This document shows positions 24,681 to 35,988 of a stretch of DNA of 64,000 nt, in pieces (positions within the stretch are counted from its first letter, which is position 1; each line of letters starts with the position of its first letter). The stretch comes from Physcomitrium patens. Taxonomy: Eukaryota; Streptophyta; Bryopsida; Funariales; Funariaceae. The stretch lies in assembly GCF_000002425.4 (NCBI RefSeq), contig NC_037266.1, positions 9,896,500-9,960,499 of the forward strand, read 5' to 3'. The notes beneath the pieces were generated by a model, which worked only from the letters and a program-made list of their open reading frames with translations, was not told the DNA's origin and did not search any database. A program made the translations under genes and the position numbers.

Positions 24681-25600
24681 TTAATTAATATTTCTTATCA
24701 ATATATATATTTAGAAGTATAGAATATACAAATTAATTCATCAAATTTCTAGTCCACATACTCTACAATTCTATGCCACGTAGTCCTTACGTCAAAAATT
24801 CTATTCCATGTAATTCAAAATTTAGATTCTAATGTGATTCTAAATAAAGTTCTAGAGATTAGTATAGTATATAAATGATAAAAATCTATTAATCACTCTA
24901 TATAAAAATTGGTAATATAACAAATCTTATGATTGCCATTTCTTATCTTATAAAATTAAAACCAAATATAATTATTAGAAATTATGTGATTAAGTATTTT
25001 TTAAATAACATAAATTGATAAACAAGGTAGTCAAATAAATAGCTAAAGAAAGGAAGCAAAGAAACCTCTTTCTATTATTTTTTATAATAAATTTATTTTT
25101 TAAAAAAACTAAATACAAGACTATTAATTCTATAAATATAAGATAAGATGACTAGATCAACTAATTAACATCTTTTCTTGATTTGCAATGTAAGTCATTG
25201 AATTGACTCACTTGTATGTTTAGTGTAATAAATACACTCATTGTGCCTAAAATTACAAGTTTTGTGAGTTAGTAGTAGAATTCTCAAACAAATAGAAAAT
25301 ATAGATTGCTTGTAGTAGATATGCTGTCTAAGATAGGATTTATTAAGACAAATTTTAAAGATGAATAGGTTTTTTTTCAGTTAATTAATATTAGATGATG
25401 GTCCAATAGAAGTAGCTATTGTTGTCATGGATTCTTAATTAAGATAAGAAGCTAAGAAAGAATAGTTTATTTAAATAAATTTAAAAAAATAATAAAAAAA
25501 TATTAATTATTAGTAGTTTAAAAACTATATGTAAATACATGTAATAGAAAAAATAAAAAATAAATTAGAAGAAAAATCAAAGGAGTAGAAAAAGAAACAA
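24681..25600. other. AT-rich stretch without recognisable gene
   Basis: I see no gene or clear repeat boundary. The right end grades into the truncated family A LTR that begins near 25600. Confidence 0.4.
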
Positions 25601-26815
25601 ATTAGAAGATAAAGAGATCTTAATTAAAAAAAATCTTAAGTAAAATATTAATATATTCTAATTAAAATACTAATAAATCTTAATCAAATTCAAGGTTAAA
25701 TCCTAATTAGATTCTTATTGAAATCCTAATTAAAATTCTAATAAATCTTAAGTTAATCCTAAATCAAATCCTAATGAAATCCTAACAAAATCCTAAATCT
25801 TAAACCAACTCTAATGAGATCCTTGCAAAATCCTCAATCTTAAACCAATTCTAATGAAATCATAGAAAAATCCTAAATCTTAGACTAATCCTAATGAAAT
25901 TTTAGCAAAATCCTAAATCCTAATCAAATCCTAAACTCTAGATCAACTCTGAGAAAATTCCAAATAAATTTTAATCAACTACTATAGCTATTTGAAACTT
26001 CAATAAATATTAATTAAATCATAGATTTTAATTAAAATTTTATCCAAAATTTAATCAACAAACAATTAACAAGTATTCAAAATTTAAAAAGAATTGGATT
26101 TATCAATTACAAGAAAAGATCCCAAAACCTCTCAATTGTTGGCTACCTTCCTTCTTTAACTTAAATGTTGATATTTTAACAAATATTTCTCTTTACTGAA
26201 GAATTCAATTGTTTCAAAAATTAGGTGGTGTTTAGATGTTTAAGTCTAAATTTCTTTTATTAATTTTTTCTTTAATAAAACTAGAAAATAATATTAAATT
26301 TTAAAATCCCTCATTAATCCTAAATTTCAATTATCTAAGACTATAATCTACAAAAAATCTTATATTTTTTAATCTAACCACTCAATTGATCTCAAATTTT
26401 TCAAACACATCATAGCAAGTATAATGACAAAATGCTAGATTTGTTTTTGTAAATATGCTATGAAACTCACAAAATCTTCAAATTTATAAATTTATTTTTA
26501 TTTCTCAAAATCTAAATCTACTAAATACATCACTAAATTTGAAAATCCCTCAAAACCTTAATATTAATCCAAATGACGTAAAATCAAATGTTAAAAAACT
26601 TCTTTTAAGTTTGCTCTCAAATTCCACTCTTTGATTTATAAAACATCTTAGAAATAATATAGGTGCTTGCTTTTGTGCCTTTTTGATTTTGACCTTCATA
26701 GCAATCAAACCTCTTAGAATATCAATTCTTATTTTTTTGAGATAATTTACTAAAATCAATTCCTAACTCCCTCTTAAATATGCCTATATTCTTTATTTTT
26801 CTAATCTACTATGAT
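25600..26815 (-). mobile_element. Truncated solo LTR of Ty3/gypsy family A (fossil)
   Basis: Minus-strand family A LTR. It carries the CCTAAA-type array (about 25690-25960), the 'attaacaagtattcaaaatt' region, and the 'aatatcaattcttattttttt' and 'aatatgcctatattc' blocks near its right end. Both LTR termini are missing: the 'attacgtgaag' edge is not seen at the left, and the LTR-start block is absent after about 26815. Old and broken. Confidence 0.6.
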
Positions 26816-27500
26816 TGTCGTTTTACTTATTCTACAATTCTTTCCAAAATAAACATGTATAGGGAAATTCAAATACAGGGAAAGACTAAGCGCATGAGTT
26901 TTATTTGTTAGGGTCACACAATTAACTGTATTCCAAACCACTAAAACACTAAGAAACACTACAATGCTTCCTTCCAGTAACAATACTCCTTCATCAACCG
27001 ATAAGCACAATGTGCAACTCTCCACTCTCAAAAGACCATTCAAATCTCAATAAATTCCATCCAACACTAGGAATAACAGGCTTCACTCCAACCAATCTGA
27101 ATTCACAGAATTCGTGTAATCAAAGGCTTCCTCTGTCAAAACACACACATATAACTCTCAATAAACAACAATCATAATCTTTCATCCATAATCAATCTTC
27201 TAATAACTTCTTAGATAATTCAATCACTCAGTACTCCAATTACATCATCAATAACTCACAAATCAATCTTTGATTTATTCCACAAACTCACTTCTCAATA
27301 TTCAGAAACTATCCATTACTCTTCAACAAGAAAGAAAACAAAAGAAACAAAGAAGAAGGACCAAGCTTAACCCCGGCTCATGACTATCATAGTGTGGCAC
27401 CCCAACAAACTTCTACAATTCCTATATAATTGCTACTGATTTCCAAATTCTAATCGTAATCCTATAATAACCGCTTTTAATAATTGAATCAATCATCCGT
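26816..27500. other. Unexplained A+C-rich, strand-asymmetric segment
   Basis: About 690 bp in which the plus strand is noticeably rich in A and C and poor in G. It contains unusual GC-richer words such as 'aaccccggctcatgac' near 27370-27385. No ORF resembles a known protein on either strand. It does not match the LTR families of the window. It could be the edge of another element or an untranslated gene segment. Confidence 0.35.
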
Positions 27501-29164
27501 TGTCATGTTATAACATGACTATATAGTAAAAGATGATAACATGGATCTTATTATAAAAGAGCTAAGTTAAAAGAAAAAGTAGAAAAATATGGATAAAAGA
27601 TAGGAAGGTATTACAACTTTTAGTAGTAATTCTGCCCTTTTAGAAAAAATAGCTTCTATTTACTTTGTAGGGCCAAAAATAAGGCAAAATAAGGTAGATT
27701 GGAAAAATAAATGATATAGACATCTTAAGTAAAGAAGTTAAGAATAAATTCTAGTAAAAATTACTTAAAAAAACTAGATGTTGATACCCGGAGAAGGCCA
27801 GTTATGAACCAAGGTCGAAATCAGACCTTCAGATACAAAACTGAGTCTCAATGACGACTCCGGGACTCTTTGGTAAATCAGAGAAAGGGATTTGAGAGAA
27901 GATTGAATAGGATTTCTAAAGGCATTGATTTTGGGTGATTTGGAGTTGATATGACTTTGTAAGAGCTTTGCAAAGTCAAGATTTGTTTTGGATGACTTGG
28001 ATTTTATGAAATAAAATAGAGTTTACGTTTTGGAAGATTTCAAGAGTTTTGTAATAGATCTACAGGTGAAATTTTGTGCATTTATGGTTATAGTTGTGTT
28101 TAATGTGTGTTATGGATTTGAATTCGATCTAACGGTTAAATTAAAGGATATTGAGGTTTACGTGGGTCAAGGTCTCAAAAAGCAAAATTTTAGGTCTAGT
28201 GGGGATTTTTAAGTTTTCTTGCAATCTACTAGTTGGATTGGAGTGAAACTTATGTGAGAGGATATTAGACTTATTTTTCTATATATATGCGAATTTTGAG
28301 ATCAATCGAACGGTGAAAAGAAGAGATATTGGCTTTTGAAGATTGGCATTAAGATTAGAGAAGGAGGTTGGCCAATACCCGAGCACATTTTTGAGGTTAT
28401 CGTCAATTTGGTAGCTTCGATCCTTTTCAATTTTTTTGTGCTTATTTTTAACTTATTTTTTTAGAATTGTGCAAAATTTGAGTTAAGATCGACGGTTTAT
28501 TCATTAGTTATTGAGGTTTAAATCTATTATAGGAATTACTAGGATTTGGTTTAGGATTTAGGGTTTGGATTAGGGTTTGATTTAGGGTTTAGGGTTTGGT
28601 TTAGGATTTATTTAGGGTTTAGGATTTAGAATTTAGGATTTATTTAGGATTTAGGATTTGGTTAGGATTTTATTTAGGATTTAGGATTTGGTTAGGGTTT
28701 GATTTAGGATTTAGGATTTGGTTAGGGTTTGATTTAGGGTTAGGATTTGGTTTAGGATTTGGTTAGGATTTGGTTTAGGATTTGGTTGGGATTTGGTTTA
28801 AGGTTTTCTTAGGGTTCAATTTAGGATTTAGGATTTTATTTGGATTTAAGATTCAATTAGTTTTGGCTTAAAGTTTGAATGAAGTTCAATAGGATTTTAA
28901 CTAGAATTAAATTAAGATTGAATTGAGATGTATTTGAGTGATATTTATAATCCTTCTAATATTTCTTTAAAAATTCTTATTATTTTTTTGAAATTTCTTT
29001 GAGGTTTTTTTGAATTTGATTAAGCTTGCTTAGCATTATTATAGTCTAATTAAAGCATTGTTAGTATTCTGTTAGAATTAGGATTTTGTTATTGCAATTT
29101 CTATTCTTCCTTCCACAACTAGGTGCTCGGAGCATTCTCAAGCAAGACTTCACGTATTACGACA
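27501..29164 (+). mobile_element. Full-length solo LTR of Ty3/gypsy family A (fossil)
   Basis: The most complete plus-strand family A LTR, about 1.66 kb, from 'tgtcatgttataac' to 'cacgtattacgaca', giving TGTC...GACA ends. Landmarks: 'gatacccggagaaggcc' near 27783, 'gagctttgcaaagtcaag' near 27964, 'ttggccaatacccgagcac' near 28368, the telomere-like array (about 28540-28850), and 'ctaggtgctcggagcattctcaag' near 29120-29143. Relative to this copy, both LTRs of the element at 33.8-41.3 kb share an internal deletion of roughly 0.3 kb. The flanking 5-mers (tccgt / cggtc) do not match, and no internal region follows. Confidence 0.75.
28540..28850 (+). repeat. Telomere-like degenerate array inside LTR
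   Basis: Tandem 'tttagggtttgg', 'tttaggatttgg' and 'gatttagggttt'-type units, with several perfect TTTAGGG heptamers mixed with TTTAGGA, TTTGGTT and TTTGATT variants. The G-rich strand is the LTR sense strand. It occupies the same LTR position as the arrays at 34140-34650 and, inverted, at 11640, 25690, 44600, 57790 and 63520. Confidence 0.75.
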
Positions 29165-29199
29165 CGGTCCTCCTAAAGTGACTATTCTATGGACTATTA

Positions 29200-29440
29200 A
29201 TCTATTTTATCAATATCTTACAAAAACGAATTAATATCTATTCTACATCTACCTTATTTTTTTTATTATTATTTATTTCCGTACAAAATAAGTAGAAATC
29301 ATTTTTATAAAAAATGATTCTAATACTATAAGCTTTTATTACCTACCTATCTTTTATCTATAATGTTCTATTATGTCTTTTTAATTAGACTCTTTTATAA
29401 TAAAATATTTTCTTTCTTCTTTTACTTAAAAGCCATGTTA
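29200..29440 (-). mobile_element. Inverted piece of the family A LTR start (fossil)
   Basis: Read on the minus strand from 29440 leftward, the sequence follows the first 250-300 bp of a family A LTR: 'tgataacatgg', 'attataaaagag', 'agataaaagataggtagg', then the 'tctacttattttgtacgg' block. It lies directly after the full solo LTR but in the opposite orientation. It is the portion of the LTR missing from the 5' LTR at 33804. Confidence 0.5.
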
Positions 29441-30029
29441 TCAAAGAACAATGTGGAGATTGTGTTTAGCATGGCAAATTTCAACCTTAACTTGTCTTTA
29501 TTTTTAAGTAGCTAGGAGATTGAAATCGCCTAAATTGGGAGAAGCCTCATGTCTTAGTACTTTCTAGATAGTATTCCTTCTTGTTGGGGTAGTTCAATAG
29601 ATGAGGCATTTATACTAGAAGTGCGAAATTTTGGTGTCTTTGCAGTTGTATTGGTTCTGACTATGTCACTATGTTTGGCATGGGTAGCGATGTTTTTTTT
29701 TTTAAAGTTGGTTTGTAACAAGAGAAGAAACTATTCTGACTGAAGTTGGATTTGTTATTTTTTATTTTATTTTATTTTTATCGTAGAGGCTCTTTGGATT
29801 GGTCGTTGATAGGAGTTCATCGACATCTGATTATTCGAGCTCTCGTGCTACTTTTTTCCTTTTCAAAACCGTCATATTCTTGGTTGTTGTGGGCGGCTGT
29901 ACCTCTTGTTGTGAGAGGGACAAGAGAGAGTGAGGATCTATCAGGTCGATTGTTGGAGGTTTTGTGTGTGGCATTAAAGTGTGGAAGACTTGTGATCGAG
30001 CACCACATCTAGGCGCTACATGCGGCATA
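29441..30029. other. GC-richer unique segment left of the inverted repeat
   Basis: About 590 bp whose composition approaches that of the inverted-repeat arms. It includes an ORF of 88 codons (29746-30012, non-ATG start) without any recognised family. A T-rich block with 'atttta' units near 29750-29780 resembles one just inside the left arm. It may be flank of the same source sequence as the arms, but it is not part of the inverted repeat. Confidence 0.4.
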
Positions 30030-30509
30030 TTGACTACACATTGGTTGATAAACAAATTCTATTTTTTATTTATTTATTTGTTTATTTATTTTATTTTTGT
30101 TGCACGTAGTCAGTACTTGAACGCTTGGCGTGGTGCTGTTGTTTTTTCTAGTTCCATCTTTGATCTGCAAGCACCGCCTTACCCGCCTTTTTGGTATTCG
30201 CGGTTGATCAGACCGTTTCTGTTGCAGTGAGTTAAGCTAGTCCGTGCGGTGAGTTTGCTCTCGTGAGAGTTGTCGGAGTCACAAGAGCGATGAGAGCTAC
30301 ATGTGCAAGGAATTAAGTGTAGGATTGAATTGCGGTTGAACTTTTAGGCAGTCGTTTGTGCACTTCATTGTCCGAAACCTAGACTCGGATTACGATCACA
30401 AGACGAGCTTGAGTTGTGGTTATAGAGTTGCTTCGACTCTGTGCCGGGTTGAAATGGGGATCTAGGTTGCCTTGGAACTGAATCGCACTCTTGTGCGCTT
30501 GATTGCGAG

Positions 30510-30540
<31 letters not shown>

Positions 30541-31096
30541 ACTTTTGGGTCATTCCTTGGATTGTGTTGATAATAGTTCTTACGAAAAAAGAGAGTGGAA
30601 GGGCCGTCGGACTATGTAGTCGAGCTAGATGTGATCGTATTTTTGGTTGGATTACTTTCATCACATCGGTGATTTTGGTCAGAGCTTTTTGAACCATACT
30701 ATCATCGTTTTAATTCTCCCTTGTTTTATTGACTTGAAGTCATGAGGATCGGTTTGCAAAGCACACAATGAATAGGGTGTGATGTTGAAAGGGTTACGTG
30801 ATGAGCTCGACAAGTGAGTGGGGTTACATACAAAAGTAATTATGAGGGATGGTCTGAGCTTGCTGCTGTGAATTGAATGGAGTAGCCCAATGTCACATTT
30901 GTGGGCGAAGGAGGATAATTCAAGATTCACAGGAGCTACTGCTGCTAAGACATTGGAGCGAGACTGCACTAATATTTTTGTTTCAAAAAATTGCATCGCT
31001 GGTATCTTTCAAATTCGGTGCATTGAGGCTCAATATGGGAGCAGCAAACAAGTTCTTTACTGCTAAGGCGTGGAGGATTCACAGCTTGAATTTTTA
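30030..31096 (+). repeat. Large inverted repeat, left arm
   Basis: Reverse-complementary to 32733-33802 over about 1.07 kb. I count about a dozen substitutions apart from a microsatellite length difference, so identity is near 99%; most differences are transitions. Composition is GC-richer than the surroundings. The arm includes a (TA)n tract (30510-30537) and, on the minus strand, an ATG-initiated 105-codon ORF (30679-30996) mirrored in the right arm. That ORF resembles no family I know and may be chance. The outer boundary is near 'acacattg'; the inner boundary is just after 'ggaggattcacagct'. Confidence 0.85.
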
Positions 31097-32732
31097 ACTT
31101 TTTGTTGATAGATGAATTTTAGTTAATAGAAATTAATTAATTAATTAATTAAAATAATAATAAATATAAATATAAAATAAAAAGAATTAATAGATAGTTT
31201 ATTTTTCAATGCATGGATTTGAAAGAATTTACAATTGCAAGTATGAATTGAAGTAAAGTTTTTGCTTGACTATTTGGATGATTTAATAAGAATTAAGAGT
31301 GATTTGATTAAGATTTAAATAAGAGCTAAAATTTCTAAGATTTTCATATTTAATTCACTTGTTTTAAACTAGAAGAAACTTCCAATTAAGGAAGGTTTAT
31401 TTTAGCTCACATGTAATTATCAATCACCTTTTGTTAAGGACAAGAACTTAATGAAGGCAAATAAAGAAGTGAGATGTTTTTCAAAAAAGATGATTAAATA
31501 GAAATGAAAAAATATGTATATTTAAAAGAAATTAGAATAACTATTGCTAAAAGATAAAAAAAAACTAAAGATCCTTGAAACTACACTAGAAGCAAAAAAA
31601 AAATTAACAAGAGTGAAGAAGGCTTTACTCTTACCTCTATATATATTATCTACCTTAAAGCTATGTAGTAATGTTCTATAGAACCTCCAATATGTGTCCA
31701 ATTTGTAAGACACATGTATTAACTTGCAAGACAAGTTTCTTATATGTGTCCCACATTATTAGCTTATATTACAAGCTATCAATACATGCAATATATGGCT
31801 AACTTGTTGACCAAAATTTTAATCTATCAATAATCTATAGACATGTTTAAAGGTAAAATTACATCTATAAAGCTTCTAAGAAGCTTCTTTAGAAGATATT
31901 ATGAAATTAATATACTTTTATCTACTTCTATCTATTCATATTATTTAAATAATTATTAGAATAAATATGTATGTCTATGATTTTATCTTCACTTCTATAA
32001 AAGAATTTTATAAGGAACAATGATCATATGTTGATGAAGTCAAACATGTGATAAATTATGATTGCCACATACCTTAATTATTTTTCCTTTCTAAGGTAGT
32101 TGATAGGTCTTCTTAGCCATTAATAATATTTCATTCTACAACAAGAAGGCCACCTCATTATTTAATCATTGTTGAGGCTTTCATAACTTCTTTCAAATAA
32201 AATATTTGTTATACCATCAAAAATTATTTCTATCTTTAATAATATTTTCAAACATCAAGAATCTCTTTTACAGTTGTAATACCAAATTCATTGTATCTTG
32301 CCATTTATTCGAAGGAGAACATCTCATTCTTGAAGGTCTTTATTTCACTTACATTATCTTAAAAGCTATGATAATAACAATATCTTGTCTAATAAGTTAG
32401 TGAACAATAATTCTTGAGTTAATTTTATCAATTATAGATTTTTCATCTTATAAGTGTTATAAAATATAAAAAAATTATAATAAAAAATAAAAGATACAAT
32501 ATAATTTTTATTAAATATATGTATTTTTTTATTATAGGAATTTTCTTGACTCTTTATCTTGGTTTTAATGGATGTCATTGATAAAATATTTTAACCTTTT
32601 TCATTGTATTTGAAAGATTATTTGCTAGCTTTCATATGCATCTGCTAATATCATATCCACGCTAATGAATAAGATATTTCAATCTATTTTGGCACCACTT
32701 TGAGTCTAAGACTTCTTCTACTTCAAACTTGA
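31097..32732. other. AT-rich spacer between the inverted-repeat arms
   Basis: About 1.64 kb, strongly AT-rich. Its first part has 'attaattaattaatt' simple sequence. The middle (31520-31990) is a minus-strand family B LTR. The remainder has no supported gene. If transcribed through, it would form the loop of a long hairpin. Confidence 0.6.
31520..31990 (-). mobile_element. Solo LTR of Ty3/gypsy family B within the spacer (fossil)
   Basis: Reverse orientation family B LTR: 'gatccttgaaactacac', 'aagagtgaagaaggctttac', 'cctctatatatattatctacc', 'tctatagaacctccaatatg', 'cttgcaagacaagtttc' and 'atatggctaacttgttgac' are complements of blocks at 42060-42310 and 49180-49450. No primer site or internal region adjoins it. 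It is diverged from the other copies by many differences. Confidence 0.7.
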
Positions 32733-33277
32733 GCTGTGAATCCTCCACGCCTTAGCAGTAAAGAACTTGTTTGCTGCACCCATATTGAGCCTCAATGCAC
32801 CGAATTTGAAAGATATCAGCGATGCAATTTTTTGAAACAAAAATATTAGTGCAGTCTCGCTCCAATGTCTTAGCAGCAGTAGCTCCTGTGAATCTTGAAT
32901 TATCCTCCTTCATCCACAAATGTGACATTGGGCTACTCCATTCAATTCACAGCAGCAAGCTCAGACCATCCCTCATAATTACTTTTGTATGTAACCCCAC
33001 TCACTTGTCGAGCTCATCACGTAACCCTTTCAACATCACACCCTATTCATTGTGTGCTTTGCAAACCGATCTTCATGACTTCAAGTCAATAAAACAAAGG
33101 AGAATTAAAACGATGATAGTATGGTTCAAAAAGCTCTGACCAAAATCACCGATGTAATGAAAGTAATCCAACCAAAAATACGATCACATCTAGCTCGACT
33201 ACATAGTCCGACGACCCTTCCACTCTCTTTTTTCGTAAGAACTATTATCAACACAATCCAAGGAATGACCCAAAAGT

Positions 33278-33319
<42 letters not shown>

Positions 33320-33802
33320 TCGCAATCAAGCGCACAAGAGTGCGATTCAGTTCCAAGGCAACCTAGATCCCCATTTCAACTCGGCACAGAGTCGAAGCAA
33401 CTCTATAACCACAACTCAAGCTCGTCTTGTGATCGTAATCCGAGTCTAGGTTTCGGACAATGAAGTGCACAAACGACTGCCTAAAAGTTCAACCGCAATT
33501 CAATCCTACACTTAATTCCTTGCACATGTAGCTCTCATCGCTCTTGTGACTCCGACAACTCTCACGAGAGCAAACTCACCGCACGGACTAGCTTAACTCA
33601 CTGCAACAGAAACGGTCTGATCAACCGCGAATACCAAAAAGGCGGGTAAGGCGGTGCTTGCAGATCAAAGATGGAACTAGAAAAAACAACAGCACCACGC
33701 CAAGCATTCAAGTACTGACTACGTGCAACAAAAATAAAATAAATAAACAAATAAATAAATAAAAAATAAAATTTGTTTATCAATCAATGTGTAGCCAACC
33801 TA
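32733..33802 (-). repeat. Large inverted repeat, right arm
   Basis: Mirror of 30030-31096. The 105-codon ORF is at 32822-33139 on the plus strand and differs from its twin at only three residues. The (TA)n tract (33280-33318) is longer than in the left arm. The outer edge, about 33795-33802, directly abuts family A LTR sequence that starts mid-LTR at 'agtctcgacgacgactctgg'. The arm therefore truncates that LTR or sits at a rearrangement junction. Confidence 0.85.
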
Positions 33803-33803
33803 G

Positions 33804-34956
33804 TCTCGACGACGACTCTGGGGTTCTTATGGAGATCAAAGAATGAGGTTTGATAGCAGACTGAATAGGCTTTCTATGAGCATTGATTTTGGGCGATTTG
33901 GAGTTGATATGACTTTGTAAGAGCTTTGCAAAGTCAAGGAGAGATATTGGCTCTGGAAGATTGGCATCAAGATTGGAGAAGGAGGCCGACCAATACCTGA
34001 GCACATTTTTGAGGATATTGTCAATTTGGTAACTCTGATCCTTGTCAAATTTTTTGTGCTTGTTTTTAACTTATTTTTTTAGAAGTGTACAAAATTTGAG
34101 TTAAGATCAAAGGTTTATTCATTAGTTATTGAGGTTTAAATCTATTATAGGAATTATTAGGGTTTGGTTTAGGGTTTGGTTAGAATTTGATTTGGAGTTT
34201 AGGATTTGGATTAGGATTTGATTTAGGATTTAGGATTTGTATTAGGATTTGATTTAGGATTTAGTGTTTGTATTAGGGTTTGATTTAGGATTTGGTTAGG
34301 ATTTTATTTAGGGTTTAAGATTTGGTTAGGATTTGATTTAGGGTTTAAGATTTGGTTAAGATTTAGTTTAGGGTTTAGGATTTGGATTAGGGTTTGGTTT
34401 AGGATTTGGTTAGGATTTGATTTAGAATTTAAGATTTGGTTAGGGTTTGATTTAGGGTTTAAGATTTGGATTAAGATTTGATTTAGGATTTAAGATTTGG
34501 ATTAGGACTTGGTTAGGGTTTGATTTAGGGTTTAGGATTTGGTTTAGAGTTTGGTTAGGATTTGGTTTAGAATTTAGTTGGAGTTTGGTTTAAGATTTAT
34601 TTAGGGTTTGATTTAGGATTTAGGATTTTATTAGGATTTAAGATATAATTAGTTTTGGCCTAAAGTTTGAATGAAGTTCAATAGGATTTTAACTAGAATT
34701 AAATTAAGATTGAATTGAGATGAATTTGAATGATATTTGTATTCTTTATAATGTTTCTTTAAAAATTCCTATTGTTTGTTTGAAATTTCTTTGAAGTTTT
34801 TTTAAATTTGATTAAGCTTGCTTAGTATTATTATAGTCTAATTAAAACATTGTTAGTATTTTATTAGAATTAGGATTTTGTTATTGCAATTTCTATTCTT
34901 CCTTCTATAGCCAGGTGCCCGGAGCATTCTCAAGCAAGACTTCACGTATTACCACA
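33804..34956 (+). mobile_element. 5' LTR of the family A element, truncated at its start
   Basis: Begins abruptly after the inverted-repeat arm at a position about 350 bp into the LTR and runs to 'cacgtattaccaca'. It includes the longest telomere-like array of the window (about 34140-34650). The following bases, 'ttggtgaacccaacgtg' (about 34960-34976), occupy the primer-binding position; I cannot assign the tRNA, and it is not the usual TGGTATCAGAGC. Confidence 0.8.
34140..34650 (+). repeat. Longest telomere-like array, in the 5' LTR
   Basis: About 510 bp of 'tttagggtttaagatttggttagg'-like units containing several exact TTTAGGG heptamers. Many units pair into a 12-20 bp higher-order pattern (a 'gatttaggattt' type unit followed by 'ggttaggattt'). 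It is longer than the equivalent array in the solo LTR at 27.5-29.2 kb, so array length varies among copies. Confidence 0.75.
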
Positions 34957-35988
34957 TATTTGGTGAACCCAACGTGAAAAACTTGAAGTGGGAGGTATTT
35001 GGAGTTTCTTTGATCTATTTGGGTTATAGAGAAGGAAGGCAAGAAAATGGAAGGAGGAGCTTTTGGTGGTGCTTCAAGTGGAGTTGGAAGTGGAGCTTCA
35101 ATTGAAAGACAAGGTATGTATTTTGATCCCAACTCTGCAAGCATGTTTGAGGCATTGGCCTTATTCATGCAACAACAACAGGTTAAGGATCGCAAAGAAG
35201 GCACGGCAGACAAAGCATTGCAAGCTCTTATAGATAAGATTGATCAATTTGAAGGAAAGGATATTACAAAATATTTAAGGTGTTACGTAAAGCAAATGGA
35301 ATTGAAGCATGTTTCAGAGAAGGAGATGGTTTAGCTATTTGAATTGGCTACTGTACTAGAAATAAGAAATCATGTGAAGTCCATTATAGGACATTCTGGA
35401 GGTTGATGGGAAAAATTATCTCAAGCATTAAAGGATGAGTATTTTTTAGAAGATAGTGACTGAGTTATAAAGAAGTCATTTTTTGAATGGATTGAAAGGC
35501 CTAACAAGGATCTACTAGCAACGGAGTTACTAAGAAAAATTGAAAAGCAATATTCTTGTTTATCAAAGAAGGAGAAGCAATTATTAGATCCAAGTAAAGT
35601 AGAGCTTTTTCTTCAAGCGACTAATGGAGAGTTGTAAGAGAAGTTGGAAGTTTTACTGGAAGATAAAGAAGAAGTTGAAGGATTGACAAAAAATTGGAAG
35701 AAAATAGAAGAGGTGATTGGGGTGCTTGCAAAAAGATAAAGGAGAAAAGATAGGATGGAAATTCAAAGACCATTGCTAGCATCTAAAGAAAAAATGCCTG
35801 CTATCTATCCTATATCTATGATTCAACCTTCAATGGCTATATCAAAGAGAGAAGAAATGGGCATTGTTGAAATCATACGAGAGATGAGAGATTTGCAAAT
35901 AAAATTTGTAAAACTTGAAGAGATGGGTCAATCATCAAGAATATCAACAAGACAAAATTTAAGACCAATAGAAGGTATGGTACATAGG

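Noticed and set aside
28540-28850. Interstitial telomere or chromosome-fusion scar
   Set aside because: The TTTAGGG-like array recurs at the same place in many LTR copies and in both orientations, so it belongs to the element rather than to a chromosome end.
27496-29169. Target-site duplications at solo LTRs
   Set aside because: Flanking 5-mers were compared at 9452, 11323, 27501, 44346 and 57467. None matched convincingly, owing to decay, rearrangement or inexact edges.
32822-33139. 105-codon ORF kept in both inverted-repeat arms as a real gene
   Set aside because: Conservation follows from the recent duplication itself. The product has no recognisable domain, so coding status cannot be supported.
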